From Streptomyces cyaneofuscatus (GTDB lineage: Bacteria > Actinomycetota > Actinomycetes > Streptomycetales > Streptomycetaceae), in contig NZ_JOEM01000001.1 of assembly GCF_000718135.1 (NCBI RefSeq), positions 620,001 to 684,000 on the forward strand: 64,000 bases of DNA, in the 5' to 3' direction. Shown here piece after piece: positions 42,361 through 55,848 of this stretch. Positions within the stretch are counted from its first letter, which is position 1, and each line of letters opens with the position of its first letter. A program made the translations under genes and the position numbers. The notes under the pieces were generated by a model that saw nothing but the letters and a program-made list of their open reading frames with translations, searched no databases and was not told the origin of the DNA.

Positions 42361-42648
42361 TTACTTGGCCTTCTCGAGGATCTCGACGATGCGCCAGCGC
42401 TTCGAGGCCGACAGCGGACGCGTCTCCATGATGATGACGCGGTCGCCGACGCCCGCAGAGTTCTGCTCGTCGTGGGCCTTGAGCTTGTTCGTACGGCGGA
42501 TGACCTTGCCGTACAGCGCGTGCTTGACGCGGTCCTCGACAGCGACGACGACGGTCTTGTCCATCTTGTCGCTGACGACGAGACCCTCACGGGTCTTGCG
42601 GAAGCCGCGGTCGATCTTGCTGGTCTCAGTCACAGTCTTCTCGCTCAT
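42361..42648 (-). CDS. rpsQ: 30S ribosomal protein S17
   Basis: 95 residues, OB-fold: [79 protein letters not shown]. Its ATG overlaps the rpmC stop by 1 nt. Last gene of the S10 block. Confidence 0.98.
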   Translation of the reverse strand: MSEKTVTETSKIDRGFRKTREGLVVSDKMDKTVVVAVEDRVKHALYGKVIRRTNKLKAHDEQNSAGVGDRVIIMETRPLSASKRWRIVEILEKAK

Positions 42649-42872
42649 CAGACGCTCTCCACCGTCTCGATGCCCAGCTCGCGCTCGCGCATCAGGGTGT
42701 AGATCCGGGCGATGTCCTTACGGACGGACTTGAGCCGGCCGTGGTTCTCGAGCTGGCCCGTCGCCGCCTGGAAGCGGAGGTTGAACAGCTCTTCCTTGGC
42801 TTCGCGGAGCTTGTTGAGGAGCTCCTCGTCGCCCAGCTCGCGCAGCTCGGACGCCTTGGTACCGGCCGACAT
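42648..42872 (-). CDS. rpmC: 50S ribosomal protein L29
   Basis: 74 residues, a helical hairpin: [59 protein letters not shown]. It sits at the polypeptide exit tunnel. ATG 42872 shares its A with the rplP stop; an in-frame GTG lies 3 nt upstream. Confidence 0.97.
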   Translation of the reverse strand: MSAGTKASELRELGDEELLNKLREAKEELFNLRFQAATGQLENHGRLKSVRKDIARIYTLMRERELGIETVESV

Positions 42873-43291
42873 CACGACTCACCTGCCTCGCGCCGAACGA
42901 TCCGGCACTTCATCGGAAGCTTGTGAGCAGCGCGGGTGAGCGCCTCACGAGCAATCTTCTCGTTCGGGTAGGACAGCTCGAACATCACCCGACCCGGCTT
43001 GACGTTCGCGATCCACCACTCGGGAGAACCCTTACCGGAACCCATGCGGGTCTCGGCAGGCTTCTTCGTCAGGGGACGGTCCGGGTAGATGTTGATCCAG
43101 ACCTTGCCGCCACGCTTGATGTGACGGGTCATCGCGATACGAGCGGACTCGATCTGACGGTTCGTCACGTACGCCGGGGTCAGCGCCTGGATGCCGTACT
43201 CGCCGAACGCAACCTGCGTGCCACCCTTGGACATACCGCTGCGCTTCGGGTGGTGCTGCTTGCGGTGCTTGACCCTACGGGGGATCAGCAT
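42872..43291 (-). CDS. rplP: 50S ribosomal protein L16
   Basis: 139 residues: [60 protein letters not shown]. Near the A-site tRNA elbow and peptidyl-transferase centre. Five nt downstream of rpsC, 1-nt overlap with rpmC. Confidence 0.98.
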   Translation of the reverse strand: MLIPRRVKHRKQHHPKRSGMSKGGTQVAFGEYGIQALTPAYVTNRQIESARIAMTRHIKRGGKVWINIYPDRPLTKKPAETRMGSGKGSPEWWIANVKPGRVMFELSYPNEKIAREALTRAAHKLPMKCRIVRREAGES

Positions 43292-43296
43292 TTCGG

Positions 43297-44136
43297 TCAG
43301 GCCTCCGTTCCGGTGCTCTCAGCAGCCGGAGCAGCGGCGGCGGGGGCGTCGGCCTTGGGGGCCTCGGCTGCCGGCGACTGCTGCGGCTTACGGCCGCGAC
43401 CGCCACGCTCGCCACCACGGCCGCCACCACGGCCGGCCGGGCGGTCGGTGCCGCCACGAGCCGGACGGTTGCCGGCGCGGGCCGCGGCGTTCTCGGCGCG
43501 AACCTCGGCGATGTTCTTGACGTCGCCCTTGTAGATCCAGACCTTCACGCCGATGCGGCCGAAGGTCGTCTTGGCCTCGAAGAAGCCGTAGTCGACGTTC
43601 GCGCGGAGCGTGTGCAGGGGCACGCGGCCCTCGCGGTAGAACTCCGAGCGGGACATCTCGGCGCCGCCGAGGCGACCGCCGCACTGGATCTTGATGCCCT
43701 TGGCGCCGGCCTTCATCGAGGACTGCATGCTCTTACGCATGGCCCGACGGAAGGAGACGCGGGAGGAGAGCTGCTCGGCGACGGCCTGGGCCACCAGCTG
43801 AGCGTCCACCTCGGGGTTCTTGACCTCGAGGATGTTCAGCTGGACCTGCTTGCCGGTCAGCTTCTCCAGCTCGCCGCGGATGCGATCGGCCTCGGCGCCA
43901 CGGCGACCGATGACGATGCCCGGACGGGCGGTGTGGATGTCGACGCGGACGCGGTCGCGGGTGCGCTCGATCTCGACCTTCGAGATGCCGGCCCGCTCCA
44001 TGCCCTTCGTCATCATGCGACGAATGGCGACGTCTTCCTTGACGTAGTCCTTGTACAGCTTGTCGGCGTACCAGCGGGACTTGAAGTCCGTGGTGATGCC
44101 GAGCCGGAACCCGTGCGGGTTTACCTTCTGGCCCAT
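43297..44136 (-). CDS. rpsC: 30S ribosomal protein S3
   Basis: 279 residues. KH-domain core with [52 protein letters not shown] and [20 protein letters not shown]. The C-terminal ~60 residues are an Arg/Gly-rich tail ([16 protein letters not shown]) followed by an Ala/Glu/Pro end, longer than in E. coli and typical of actinobacteria. Start overlaps the rplV stop (TAATG). Confidence 0.98.
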   Translation of the reverse strand: MGQKVNPHGFRLGITTDFKSRWYADKLYKDYVKEDVAIRRMMTKGMERAGISKVEIERTRDRVRVDIHTARPGIVIGRRGAEADRIRGELEKLTGKQVQLNILEVKNPEVDAQLVAQAVAEQLSSRVSFRRAMRKSMQSSMKAGAKGIKIQCGGRLGGAEMSRSEFYREGRVPLHTLRANVDYGFFEAKTTFGRIGVKVWIYKGDVKNIAEVRAENAAARAGNRPARGGTDRPAGRGGGRGGERGGRGRKPQQSPAAEAPKADAPAAAAPAAESTGTEA

Positions 44137-44483
44137 TACCGGGTTCCTTCCTTGCTGCTGACGACCACGGTGATGTGGCTGGTCCGCTTACGGATCCGGT
44201 AGGCACGGCCCTGAGCACGCGGACGGAACCGCTTCAGGGTCGGGCCCTCGTCCACGTACGCCTCGCTGATGACCAGCGAAGAGGCGTCGGTGTGGTCGTA
44301 GTTGTGTGCAGCGTTGGCGATGGCGCTGTCCAGCACCTTGCCAACCGGCACGCTCGCGGCCTGCGGGGCGAAACGCAGGACCGCCTGAGCCTCCGTGGCA
44401 TCCATGCCACGGATGAGGTCCACCACTCGGCGGGCCTTCATGGGCGTGACGCGGATGTACCGCGCCTGGGCCCTGGCTTCCAT
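44136..44483 (-). CDS. rplV: 50S ribosomal protein L22
   Basis: 115 residues: [40 protein letters not shown], and the tunnel-lining loop [37 protein letters not shown] 44483 has GAAGGGACAACC in front; longer in-frame starts (44507, 44519) lack a site. Confidence 0.97.
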   Translation of the reverse strand: MEARAQARYIRVTPMKARRVVDLIRGMDATEAQAVLRFAPQAASVPVGKVLDSAIANAAHNYDHTDASSLVISEAYVDEGPTLKRFRPRAQGRAYRIRKRTSHITVVVSSKEGTR

Positions 44484-44525
44484 GGTTGTCCCTTCGGTGT
44501 AAGTCATAGTCGTTTCCACCCCGCG

Positions 44526-44807
44526 CTAGCGGCGCTTCGACTTCCGGTCGTCCTTGACGTGGCCGCGGAAGGTGCGAGTCGGCGAGAACTCACCGAGCTT
44601 GTGGCCGACCATCGACTCGGTGACGAACACCGGGACGTGGATCTTGCCGTTGTGCACCGCGATGGTGTGACCCAGCATGGCCGGGACGATCATCGAGCGA
44701 CGGGACCAGGTCTTGATGACGTTCTTGGTGCCTGCCTCGTTCTGTACGTCCACCTTCTTGATGAGGTGGCCGTCGACGAAGGGCCCCTTCTTGAGACTGC
44801 GCGGCAT
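44526..44807 (-). CDS. rpsS: 30S ribosomal protein S19
   Basis: 93 residues: [60 protein letters not shown]. In the small-subunit head with S13. Standard place between rplB and rplV. Confidence 0.98.
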   Translation of the reverse strand: MPRSLKKGPFVDGHLIKKVDVQNEAGTKNVIKTWSRRSMIVPAMLGHTIAVHNGKIHVPVFVTESMVGHKLGEFSPTRTFRGHVKDDRKSKRR

Positions 44808-44819
44808 CTAAACCCGCTC

Positions 44820-45656
44820 CTAGCGCTTCTTGTTCGTCTTGCGGCGGCGGACGATGTACTTGTTGCTCGCCTTCTTGGGAGAACGAGTACGACCCTCCTT
44901 CTGACCCCACGGCGAGACCGGGTGACGACCACCGGAGGTCTTGCCTTCACCACCACCGTGCGGGTGGTCAACCGGGTTCATCGCGACACCGCGGACGGTC
45001 GGGCGGACGCCCTTCCAGCGCATGCGGCCGGCCTTGCCCCAGTTGATGTTCGACTGCTCGGCGTTGCCGACCTCACCGATCGTCGCGCGGCAGCGCGCGT
45101 CGACCAGGCGGATCTCACCCGACGGCATACGAAGGTGGGCCATGGTGCCCTCCTTCGCCAGCAGCTGCACGGAGGCACCCGCGGAACGGGCGAACTTCGC
45201 GCCGCCGCCGGGCCGCAGCTCGATGGCGTGGATGGTCGTACCGACCGGGATGTTGCGCAGCGCCAGGTTGTTGCCCGGCTTGATGTCGGCGCCCGGACCG
45301 TTCTCGACACGGTCACCCTGCGACAGGCCACGGGGAGCGACGATGTAACGCTTCTCGCCGTCCGCGTAGTGCAGCAGCGCGATGCGCGCGGTGCGGTTCG
45401 GGTCGTACTCGATGTGCGCGACCTTGGCCGGCACGCCGTCCTTGTCGTGACGACGGAAGTCGATCACTCGGTAGGCGCGCTTGTGGCCACCGCCCTGGTG
45501 GCGAACGGTCACACGACCGGCGTTGTTACGGCCGCCCTTGCTGTGCAGAGGGCGGACCAGCGACTTCTCCGGCGTGGACCGCGTGATCTCGACAAAGTCG
45601 GCGACGCTGGAGCCACGACGGCCCGGGGTCGTCGGCTTGTACTTGCGGATACCCAT
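44820..45656 (-). CDS. rplB: 50S ribosomal protein L2
   Basis: 278 residues: [40 protein letters not shown] and the catalytic-centre-proximal region [20 protein letters not shown], the essential His included. Ends [18 protein letters not shown]. Confidence 0.98.
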   Translation of the reverse strand: MGIRKYKPTTPGRRGSSVADFVEITRSTPEKSLVRPLHSKGGRNNAGRVTVRHQGGGHKRAYRVIDFRRHDKDGVPAKVAHIEYDPNRTARIALLHYADGEKRYIVAPRGLSQGDRVENGPGADIKPGNNLALRNIPVGTTIHAIELRPGGGAKFARSAGASVQLLAKEGTMAHLRMPSGEIRLVDARCRATIGEVGNAEQSNINWGKAGRMRWKGVRPTVRGVAMNPVDHPHGGGEGKTSGGRHPVSPWGQKEGRTRSPKKASNKYIVRRRKTNKKR

Positions 45657-45695
45657 TTCTCAGTCCTCGTCCGATTCCGGACGACTCGACCTCCG

Positions 45696-46019
45696 TCAGG
45701 AGGTCGGGCCGCCGAAGATGTCGATACGGTCGCCCTCGGCGAGGGTCACGATGGCGCGCTTCGTGTCGGAGCGCTTGCCGAAGCCGGTCTTGGTGCGCTT
45801 GCGCTTACCCTGCCGGTTGATCGTGTTGACCCCGGTGACCTTGACCGAGAAGACCGCTTCCACGGCCTGCTTGATCTGGGTCTTGTTGGAGCCCGGCGCG
45901 ACGATGAAGGTGTACTTGTTCTCGTCGAGCAGCGCGTAGCTCTTCTCGGAGACCACGGGCTTGACGAGAACGTCACGCGGGTCCGAGTACGTCTTGCTGG
46001 TAACGGTCGCCTCGCTCAT
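45696..46019 (-). CDS. rplW: 50S ribosomal protein L23
   Basis: 107 residues: [60 protein letters not shown]. Docking site for trigger factor and SRP at the exit tunnel. Its start overlaps the rplD stop by 1 nt. Confidence 0.98.
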   Translation of the reverse strand: MSEATVTSKTYSDPRDVLVKPVVSEKSYALLDENKYTFIVAPGSNKTQIKQAVEAVFSVKVTGVNTINRQGKRKRTKTGFGKRSDTKRAIVTLAEGDRIDIFGGPTS

Positions 46020-46669
46020 CAGGCGTCGCTCCCTTCGGTCTCAGCGGTCTGGGGGCCAGACACGAAGGACTCGAAAGCGGCCTGGGTGAAGACCACGTCG
46101 TCAGAGACGATCACGTCGTACGTGTTGAGCTGGCCCGGCTCCAGGATGTGCACCTGGGGCAGGTTGCGCGCGGACAGCCACGCGGCCTCGTCGGCGCGGT
46201 CGACGACCAGGAGCAGGTTCTGGCGCTCCGAGATCTTGCCGAGCAGCGTCTTGGCGGCCTTCGTGGAGGCTGCACCCTCGACCACGCCGGTGACGACGTG
46301 GATACGGGAGTGACGGGCCCGGTCCGAGAGGGCACCGCGCAGGGCGGCGGCCTTCATCTTCTTCGGGGTCCGCTGCGCGTAGTCACGCGGCTGCGGGCCG
46401 TGGACGACGCCACCGCCGGCGAACTGCGGGGCGCGGGTCGAACCCTGACGGGCGCGGCCGGTGCCCTTCTGGCGGTAAGGCTTCTTGCCACCACCGCGGA
46501 CTTCGCCGCGGCGCTTGGTCTTGTGCGTGCCCTGACGGGCAGCCGCCAGCTGAGCGACAACGACCTGGTGGATCAGCGGAACGCTGGTCTTGGCGTCGAA
46601 GATCTCCGCGGGGAGGTCGACGGTACCGGCCTTGTCGCCTGCCGGCGAAAGGATGTCAATGGTGCTCAT
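46019..46669 (-). CDS. rplD: 50S ribosomal protein L4
   Basis: 216 residues: [60 protein letters not shown] (extended tunnel loop). ATG 46669 follows TTGAGGTA, 4 nt past the rplC stop. In E. coli L4 represses the S10 operon; no equivalent leader structure was recognised upstream of rpsJ here. Confidence 0.98.
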   Translation of the reverse strand: MSTIDILSPAGDKAGTVDLPAEIFDAKTSVPLIHQVVVAQLAAARQGTHKTKRRGEVRGGGKKPYRQKGTGRARQGSTRAPQFAGGGVVHGPQPRDYAQRTPKKMKAAALRGALSDRARHSRIHVVTGVVEGAASTKAAKTLLGKISERQNLLLVVDRADEAAWLSARNLPQVHILEPGQLNTYDVIVSDDVVFTQAAFESFVSGPQTAETEGSDA

Positions 46670-46673
46670 TACC

Positions 46674-47318
46674 TCAAGCCCCCTTGGCCGCGGTACGGAC
46701 CAGGACGAGGCCGCCGTTCGGACCGGGGACCGCGCCCTTGATGAGGAGCAGACCCTTCTCCGCGTCAACCGCGTGGATGGTCAGGTTCTGGGTGGTGACG
46801 CGCTCGTTACCCATACGGCCCGCCATGCGCATGCCCTTGAAGACACGCCCAGGGGTGGCGCAGCCACCGATGGAACCGGGGGAACGGTGCTTGCGCTGGG
46901 TGCCGTGCCCGGCGCCGAGGCCCTTGAAGTTGTGACGCTTCATGACACCGGCGAAGCCCTTGCCCTTGCTCTTGCCCGTGACGTCGACCTTGACGCCGGA
47001 CTCGAACACCTCGGCAGTGACCTCCTGGCCCAGCGTGTACTCGCTGGCGTCAGGGGTGCGGAGCTCCACCAGGTGGCGGCGCGGGGTGACGTCGGCCTTG
47101 GCGAAGTGACCCTTGAGGGGCTTGTTCACCTTGCGCGGGTCGATCTCGCCGAAGGCGATCTGGACCGCTTCGTAGCCGTCGCTGTCGTTGGTGCGAACCT
47201 GCGTCACGACGCACGGCCCGGCCTTGACGACGGTCACCGGGACGACCCGGTTGTTCTCGTCCCAGACCTGGGTCATGCCGAGCTTCTCGCCCAGGACGCC
47301 CTTGATGTTCTTGCTCAT
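46674..47318 (-). CDS. rplC: 50S ribosomal protein L3
   Basis: 214 residues: [60 protein letters not shown]. An early assembly protein reaching the peptidyl-transferase centre. Between rpsJ and rplD. Confidence 0.98.
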
Positions 47319-47332
47319 CTCGGCCCGTCCCC

Positions 47333-47641
47333 TCAGAGCTTGATCTCGATGTCGACGCCCGCCGGGAGGTCGAGGCGCATCAGCGAGTCAACCGTCTTCG
47401 GCGTGGGGTCGAGGATGTCGATGAGGCGCTTGTGCGTGCGCATCTCGAAGTGCTCGCGAGAGTCCTTGTACTTGTGCGGCGACTTGATGACGCAGTACAC
47501 GTTCTTCTCAGTGGGCAGCGGCACCGGGCCCGCGACCGACGCACCAGTGCGGGTCACCGTCTCGACGATCTTCTTCGCCGAGGAGTCGATGACCTCGTGG
47601 TCGTAGGCCTTGAGCCGGATGCGGATCTTCTGTCCCGCCAT
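47333..47641 (-). CDS. rpsJ: 30S ribosomal protein S10
   Basis: 102 residues: [79 protein letters not shown]. Also the NusE partner of NusB in antitermination. First gene of the S10 block; the start at 47641 is fixed by the conserved N-terminus. Confidence 0.98.
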
Positions 47642-48078
47642 GGCTACTAGTAGTCCTGTCTCTCGTAACGCTCTGGAACCCGGGGGTTCTCTGGACTCCT
47701 CCTCCGACCCACGCGGTCGGGCGTGTCGCATCCCCTCTACGAAAATCTCCCGAAGGAAATCCCAACCAAGGGGGTGCGGGCCCTGAGACCGCGGAACCGG
47801 GGGCGGAACACCCACCGGGTGCCTGGCCGGCGCCCTGCATTGCTTCCCGGAAGATTCCCGTACGTCCGGCCCATACAGGGCCGACGAGTACTGTGGGACT
47901 CGCTTCCGGTCCTCCCGGCGGGAGGCGCGCAGCATTGACACTCAACCGAGCAACCTGGTCAGTGTGCCATACGGGGCGCGGGCCTGGCCAATCGAGTCGG
48001 GAATCCTACCCCGGGCGAGCGAGTGCTCAAACGCAGGCGCGCATCCGGCGGTACCGGGGCCCCTGACAGAATCCGGCC
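47642..48078. promoter_or_regulatory. 437-bp divergent region upstream of rpsJ
   Basis: Must carry the S10 operon promoter and a promoter for the plus-strand GNAT gene. Small symmetric elements include CCTCCCGGCGGGAGG (47911-47925) and CGGCCC/GGGCCG (47867-47872, 47878-47883). TTGACA occurs on the plus strand at 47935-47940. No confident -35/-10 pair for rpsJ was found. No ORF recognised. Confidence 0.5.
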
Positions 48079-48537
48079 ATGCCGACGAACACCCTGCCGA
48101 GCTGGGAGCTGCGCCCCGCCCTCCCCGAGGACGTCGAGGCCGTCGCCGAGCTGCGGGCGGTCGTCATGCGCCCCGACCTGGAGCGGCTGGGGCGGTACGA
48201 CGAGCACCGGGTACGGCAGCGGCTGCGGGACGCGTACGTGCCCGCGTACACCTCGGTCCTGGAGACCCCCGACGGCTTCGCGGGGTGCGTCACGCTGCGG
48301 CCGGCCGCGGACTGCTGGTGGCTGGAGAACTTCCTCCTCTCCCCCGGGCTCCAGGGCCACGGCATCGGCTCGGCCGTGCTGCGCGGGCTCCTGGCCCGGG
48401 CGGACGCCGAGCGGATGCCCGTACGGCTGAACGTGCTGCAAGGGAGCGCCGCCCGGCGGCTGTACCAGCGGCACGGGTTCGCGCTGGAGCGGGAGGACCC
48501 GGTCGACGTGTTCATGGTGCGCAAGCCCACACCCTGA
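48079..48537 (+). CDS. GNAT family N-acetyltransferase
   Basis: 152 residues. GNAT fold: an N-terminal strand and helix (WELRPALPEDVEAVAELRAV), the acetyl-CoA pyrophosphate loop LSPGLQGHGIGSAVLRGLLA (about residues 90-109) and the C-terminal LNVLQGSAARRLYQRHGFAL. Substrate unknown; the family acetylates small amines, antibiotics or proteins. It is the first of three plus-strand genes lying between the S10 and str operons. Confidence 0.88.
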   Translation: MPTNTLPSWELRPALPEDVEAVAELRAVVMRPDLERLGRYDEHRVRQRLRDAYVPAYTSVLETPDGFAGCVTLRPAADCWWLENFLLSPGLQGHGIGSAVLRGLLARADAERMPVRLNVLQGSAARRLYQRHGFALEREDPVDVFMVRKPTP

Positions 48538-48675
48538 CCGGGCAACCTGTCCGCCGCGATCCCCGTCTATCCCCCCGCAGGCGCGGCCGACCAGCCGCTG
48601 ACCTGTGCGAAGAGCCAGGAGTACGCAGGACAGGGCGGCCGTTCGCCCGCTGCGGGGGAAGCGGGAGCGGACGGG

Positions 48676-50748
48676 GTGCGTGGCGTGGTGGATCGATCTG
48701 TCCTGTCCCGAATACGGGTGCCCCGGCGCACGCTCCTCCTGACGGCCACCGCGACCGCCGCGCTCGCCGGATGCGCCGTACCGGCTCCGCGGCGCCGGGG
48801 GCCGGTGCCGGATCCGGCGCCCGGGCTGGCCATAGCGTCCACCCGGCGGGCGCAGATCATGCAGCTGCTGGCCCACCCGGACGACGACCTGTACTTCATG
48901 AACCCCGACACCCGGCAGGCCCTGGACGCCGGGACCCCGCTGGTCTGCGTGTATCTGACCGCGGGCGAGGCGGACGGCGTCAACAAGATCCCCGGCGCGC
49001 CCCGCCCGGCCCCCGACCGGGCCGCGTACTCCTCCTCCCGCCACCAGGGCCTGCGCCAGGCGTACGCCGAGCTCCTCGGCCTCGACCGCTTCACGCCCTG
49101 GGAGAAGTCGGCGCTCCCCCTGCACGGCGGCCACCGGGCCGAGAGAGACGTCCTGACCGACGGGGAGCGCCGGGTCGAGCTGGTCTTCCTCAACACCGCG
49201 ATGCACACCGGCCGGGGGCGGCTCGGGCTCCCCAGCCTCTGGCAGGACCGGCGCCTGGTGCTGCCTACCGTCGTGGCCGACAACTCCCCCTTGGACAGGG
49301 CCGGTTCGTATACGTACGACGGTCTCGTCGACGTCCTCACCGAGCTGCTGGAGCGGTACCGGCCCACCCTCGTGCACACCCTGGACCCCGATCCGGACCT
49401 CCAGTTCAGCTCGGAGTACGAGCGGCGCCGGGACAGTGAGCAGCGCGGGTACTCCGACCATGCCGACCACACCGCGGCCGGCTGCTTCGCCTGGGCGGCG
49501 CTGATCCACTGGGTGGCGCGGGCGACGGCGGCCGGGGAGCCCGTGCCCGGGTTCACGGTCTCCTCGTTCCGGGGCTACTACAACCGGCACTGGCCCAAGA
49601 ACCTGCCGCCCAAGGTGCTGGAGCGGAAGGCCGCCCACCTCGTCCCGTACGGCGGCTCGCCCGACTGGGAGTGCGGCAACTCGTCCGGCTGCGGCGACTA
49701 CAACGTGGGCGGCGACCGGCCCCTGACCAACCGGAAGGGCTGGGTCCGCTCCACCCACCACCGCTACCCGGGCCCCCGCCCGGCCCTCTCCTCGGGGGCG
49801 GACGGCCGGCTCACCGCGTACGGGGTGCTGGGGCTGCGCGCCGTGCGGTGGCGCGAGAGCGCGCCCGGCAGCGGGGTCTGGGACGCGCCGGACGACCTCG
49901 GCGGCGGGCCGCTCGCCCCGGTGCTGGGCTCGGCGGTGACGGCGGACGGGCTCCAGCTGCTGTTCGGGCTGCGGTTCTCGGCGCTCGGCGGGCACGGCTC
50001 GGACAACGAGCGCGAGATCGTGGTGCTGGAGCAGCGCTCGCCGGACGGCCCCTTCCGCGCGTGGCGGGGGCTCGGCAACCCCGCGACGGGCCCCGACCAC
50101 GGGCGCCGCATCGGCGTGCCGGTCGCCGTGACCGCGCCGGACGGCCGCGTCCACCTCTTCGTACGGAACGCGGAGAAGGGGCTGAGCACCCGGGTGCGCG
50201 ACGCGGGGTCCGGGCGCTGGAGCGGGTGGCGCGACCTGGGCGGCGGCGAGGTGCAGGACGGGCTGACCGCGGTGGTGGACGCGGCGGGATGCGTGCACGT
50301 GTACGCCGCCGGGCACCATGCCGTGCACCACTGGACCCAGGACGCCCCGGGCCAGGACGTCACCGCCCGTACCCAGCTCACCGAGGCCCCGGTCCCCTCC
50401 CACGCGCCGGCCGCCGTCGCCGCGCCGGACGGGTCGGTCGCCCTCTACTACCGGGCCGCGGCCGCCGCCGCGCTCACCGCCGTGACCGGCACGGACTCCC
50501 CCGCCCCCCACTTCGACGGCTACGGTCCGGTGGCCGCGGCACCCACCCCCCGGGGCCCGGTACTGCTCGGCCGCGACGCGGAGGGCGCGCTCCGCCTGCG
50601 TACCGCCGGATCCACCGCCGTACGCTCTCGGGGGACGGTGGCACTGGACGGGGCCGCGCTCCACCTCGGGGCGGATGGGGCACCCACCGTCGTGGGGTTC
50701 GGGCCGGACGCGGCGCCGTGGATCTGGCGTCCCGGGAGCGCCGGCTAG
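48676..50748 (+). CDS. PIG-L deacetylase lipoprotein with C-terminal propeller-like repeats
   Basis: 690 residues. A twin-Arg-containing signal (RVPRRTLLLTATATAALAGC) ends in a lipobox, so the product is probably a cell-surface lipoprotein. Residues about 60-310 are a PIG-L/LmbE domain with the metal motif LLAHPDDD, then YLTAGEADG, SRHQGLRQAYAELLGL and DHADHTAAGC. Residues about 350-690 are repetitive beta strands (VAVTAPDGRVHLFVRNAEKG; RDAGSGRWSGWRDLGGGEVQ; AAVAAPDGSVALYY), like PLL/tachylectin-type propellers that bind sugars. Likely role: zinc-dependent deacetylation of GlcNAc-containing glycans targeted by the lectin-like part (inference). GTG 48676 start is tentative. Confidence 0.85.
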   Translation: MRGVVDRSVLSRIRVPRRTLLLTATATAALAGCAVPAPRRRGPVPDPAPGLAIASTRRAQIMQLLAHPDDDLYFMNPDTRQALDAGTPLVCVYLTAGEADGVNKIPGAPRPAPDRAAYSSSRHQGLRQAYAELLGLDRFTPWEKSALPLHGGHRAERDVLTDGERRVELVFLNTAMHTGRGRLGLPSLWQDRRLVLPTVVADNSPLDRAGSYTYDGLVDVLTELLERYRPTLVHTLDPDPDLQFSSEYERRRDSEQRGYSDHADHTAAGCFAWAALIHWVARATAAGEPVPGFTVSSFRGYYNRHWPKNLPPKVLERKAAHLVPYGGSPDWECGNSSGCGDYNVGGDRPLTNRKGWVRSTHHRYPGPRPALSSGADGRLTAYGVLGLRAVRWRESAPGSGVWDAPDDLGGGPLAPVLGSAVTADGLQLLFGLRFSALGGHGSDNEREIVVLEQRSPDGPFRAWRGLGNPATGPDHGRRIGVPVAVTAPDGRVHLFVRNAEKGLSTRVRDAGSGRWSGWRDLGGGEVQDGLTAVVDAAGCVHVYAAGHHAVHHWTQDAPGQDVTARTQLTEAPVPSHAPAAVAAPDGSVALYYRAAAAAALTAVTGTDSPAPHFDGYGPVAAAPTPRGPVLLGRDAEGALRLRTAGSTAVRSRGTVALDGAALHLGADGAPTVVGFGPDAAPWIWRPGSAG

Positions 50749-50790
50749 GGGGCGGGAACGGCCCCGTGGCGCTACCTAGCGTTCGCCGGG

Positions 50791-50809
50791 CCATAACGCG
50801 GCGTTATGG
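50791..50809. promoter_or_regulatory. perfect inverted repeat upstream of the trypsin-like protease
   Basis: CCATAACGC (50791-50799) and GCGTTATGG (50801-50809) around one G, with extra half-sites AGCGTTAG (50813-50820) and TAGCGTTCG (50777-50785). About 100 bp before the start of the protease at 50906. A strong candidate operator. Confidence 0.6.
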
Positions 50810-50905
50810 GAAAGCGTTAGTACCCGGCCGAATGGTTCTTCGACACTCTGGGGCCGTCAACCCCCACAAACACGCCCCTCAGCGTGCTCCCCGAAATGAG
50901 GAACC

Positions 50906-51631
50906 ATGCGAATAGCAAGGCTAGTTCCCGCTGCCCTCGCCGCCGCGGCCACCGTCCTCGCTCTTCTCAGCCCCGCCGCCACCGCCGCCCCGCAGCCCCC
51001 GCTCCAGGACGCCCCGCCCCCGACCACCCAGATCATCGGCGGCGGCCAGGCGTCCAACGCCCCCTGGGCCGCGCGGCTCTTCTCGCAGGGCAGAGAGACC
51101 TGTTCGGCGACGATCATCGCGCCGACCTGGATCCTCACCGCCCGGCACTGTGTCACGGGCGGCGGCCTGTCGTTCCGCATCGGCAGCCTCGACCAGCACA
51201 GCGGCGGCGTGGTGGCCAACGGCGTCCAGACGTACAACCACAGCGCGGACATCTCCCTGGTCCGCCTGGACCGCTCCGTGCAGACGACCTACTCCCGCCT
51301 CGGCAACCCCGGCTCGGTGAGCGTCGGGCAGAGCGTCCAGGTCTGGGGCTGGGGCGCCACCTCGCAGTGCGGCTCGGAGGCCAACTGCCAGTCGCGCTAC
51401 CTGAAGGTCGCCAACGTGACGGTGACCGGCGGCTGCGGTGACGCGTACGGCGGCTCGGCGATCTGCGCCCGCCGCGGCAACGGCATCACCGCCGGCGGCG
51501 ACTCCGGCGGCCCGATGACGGCCAACGGCATCCAGGTCGGCGTGGCCTCCACCAGCGACCGGCAGACCACGACGGCGTACACGAACGTCACCGCGTACCG
51601 CTCCTGGATCCAGTCCATCGCGGGCGTCTGA
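50906..51631 (+). CDS. secreted trypsin-like serine protease (S1)
   Basis: 241 residues. Signal peptide about 1-28 (LVPAALAAAATVLALLSPAA), short propeptide, mature domain starting near IIGGGQASNAPW. The triad is His81 in LTARHCV, Asp115 in SADISLV and Ser200 in GGDSGGPM. It lacks the large propeptide of the streptogrisin at 18993-20219, so it is a different branch (trypsin/SprT-like). The start ATG 50906 follows AATGAGGAACC. It is flanked upstream by an inverted repeat (50791-50809) and downstream by a terminator (51690-51733). Confidence 0.93.
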   Translation: MRIARLVPAALAAAATVLALLSPAATAAPQPPLQDAPPPTTQIIGGGQASNAPWAARLFSQGRETCSATIIAPTWILTARHCVTGGGLSFRIGSLDQHSGGVVANGVQTYNHSADISLVRLDRSVQTTYSRLGNPGSVSVGQSVQVWGWGATSQCGSEANCQSRYLKVANVTVTGGCGDAYGGSAICARRGNGITAGGDSGGPMTANGIQVGVASTSDRQTTTAYTNVTAYRSWIQSIAGV

Positions 51632-51689
51632 CCTGCCGTCACCCCTGGGGGCGGCGGGCACCTGACCGACCCGCCGTCCCGCTCGAAAC

Positions 51690-51733
51690 GTAGGGCCCCC
51701 GTACCTCTCCGCCCTGAGGTACCGGGGCCCTAC
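51690..51733 (+). terminator. terminator of the trypsin-like protease gene
   Basis: 18-bp stem with one mismatch (51690-51707 with 51716-51733), 8-nt loop, about 60 bp past the protease stop. Confidence 0.75.
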
Positions 51734-51777
51734 ATCCATGTGGGGGGGGCGTACCCCTGAGTGCTCCGGGCACGGCG

Positions 51778-51813
51778 AAGGGCCCCGCACCTCTTACGAG
51801 GTGCGGGGCCCTT
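51778..51813 (-). terminator. terminator of tuf
   Basis: Perfect 16-bp stem AAGGGCCCCGCACCTC (51778-51793) with complement 51798-51813 and TTAC loop, 43 bp past the tuf stop. It ends the str operon and shares part of its stem sequence with the neighbouring hairpin at 51690-51733. Confidence 0.85.
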
Positions 51814-51856
51814 CTTGCGACTCAGTGAGCCACCAGGTCCAAGGACCAAGCAGAAA

Positions 51857-53050
<1,194 letters not shown>

Positions 53051-53132
53051 TGGGGTCCTCCTGAGTGGATCTGTACGCCTTGCTTCATCGGCGCCAGGTG
53101 ATCTTTGCTGGGGTGCCGGCGCCGGGGGCATA

Positions 53133-53158
53133 CGGCACAGTGCTCGCGCGCTGTGCCG
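53133..53158 (-). other. hairpin in the fusA-tuf spacer
   Basis: CGGCACAG (53133-53140) pairs with CTGTGCCG (53151-53158), 10-nt loop. It could act as an attenuator or RNA processing site that lets tuf be expressed separately from fusA. Confidence 0.45.
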
Positions 53159-53207
53159 CATGCCCGCCCGGCTCCGGTGACAAGCCTAAAGCGTGAGCTC
53201 GGGAGAG

Positions 53208-55337
<2,130 letters not shown>

Positions 55338-55375
55338 AAGGCTCAATCTTCTCTCGGTCTCGATGGGGGTAGCGA

Positions 55376-55846
55376 CTACCAGCGGTAGTGCGCGAAGGCC
55401 TTGTTGGACTCGGCCATCTTGTGGGTGTCCTCACGCTTCTTGACCGAAGCGCCGAGGCCGTTGGAGGCGTCGAGCAGTTCGTTCATGAGGCGCTCGGTCA
55501 TGGTCTTCTCGCGGCGGGCGCGGGAGTAACCGACGAGCCAGCGCAGAGCGAGGGTGGAGGCGCGACCGGGCTTGACCTCGATCGGCACCTGGTAGGTGGC
55601 GCCACCGACACGGCGGGACTTGACCTCGAGCGAGGGCTTGACGTTCTCAAGCGCGCGCTTCAGCGTGATGACCGGGTCGTTGCCGGTCTTCTCGCGGAGG
55701 CCTTCCATGGCGCCGTAGACGATCCGCTCGGCGGTGGAACGCTTGCCGTCGAGCAGGATCTTGTTGATCAGCGACGTGACAAGAGGAGAGCTGTAGACCG
55801 GGTCGATGATGACCGGGCGCTTCGGGGCGGGGCCCTTACGAGGCAT
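55376..55846 (-). CDS. rpsG: 30S ribosomal protein S7
   Basis: 156 residues: [60 protein letters not shown], ending [14 protein letters not shown]. Organises the 16S 3' domain. Two nt downstream of rpsL. Confidence 0.98.
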
Positions 55847-55848
55847 TC

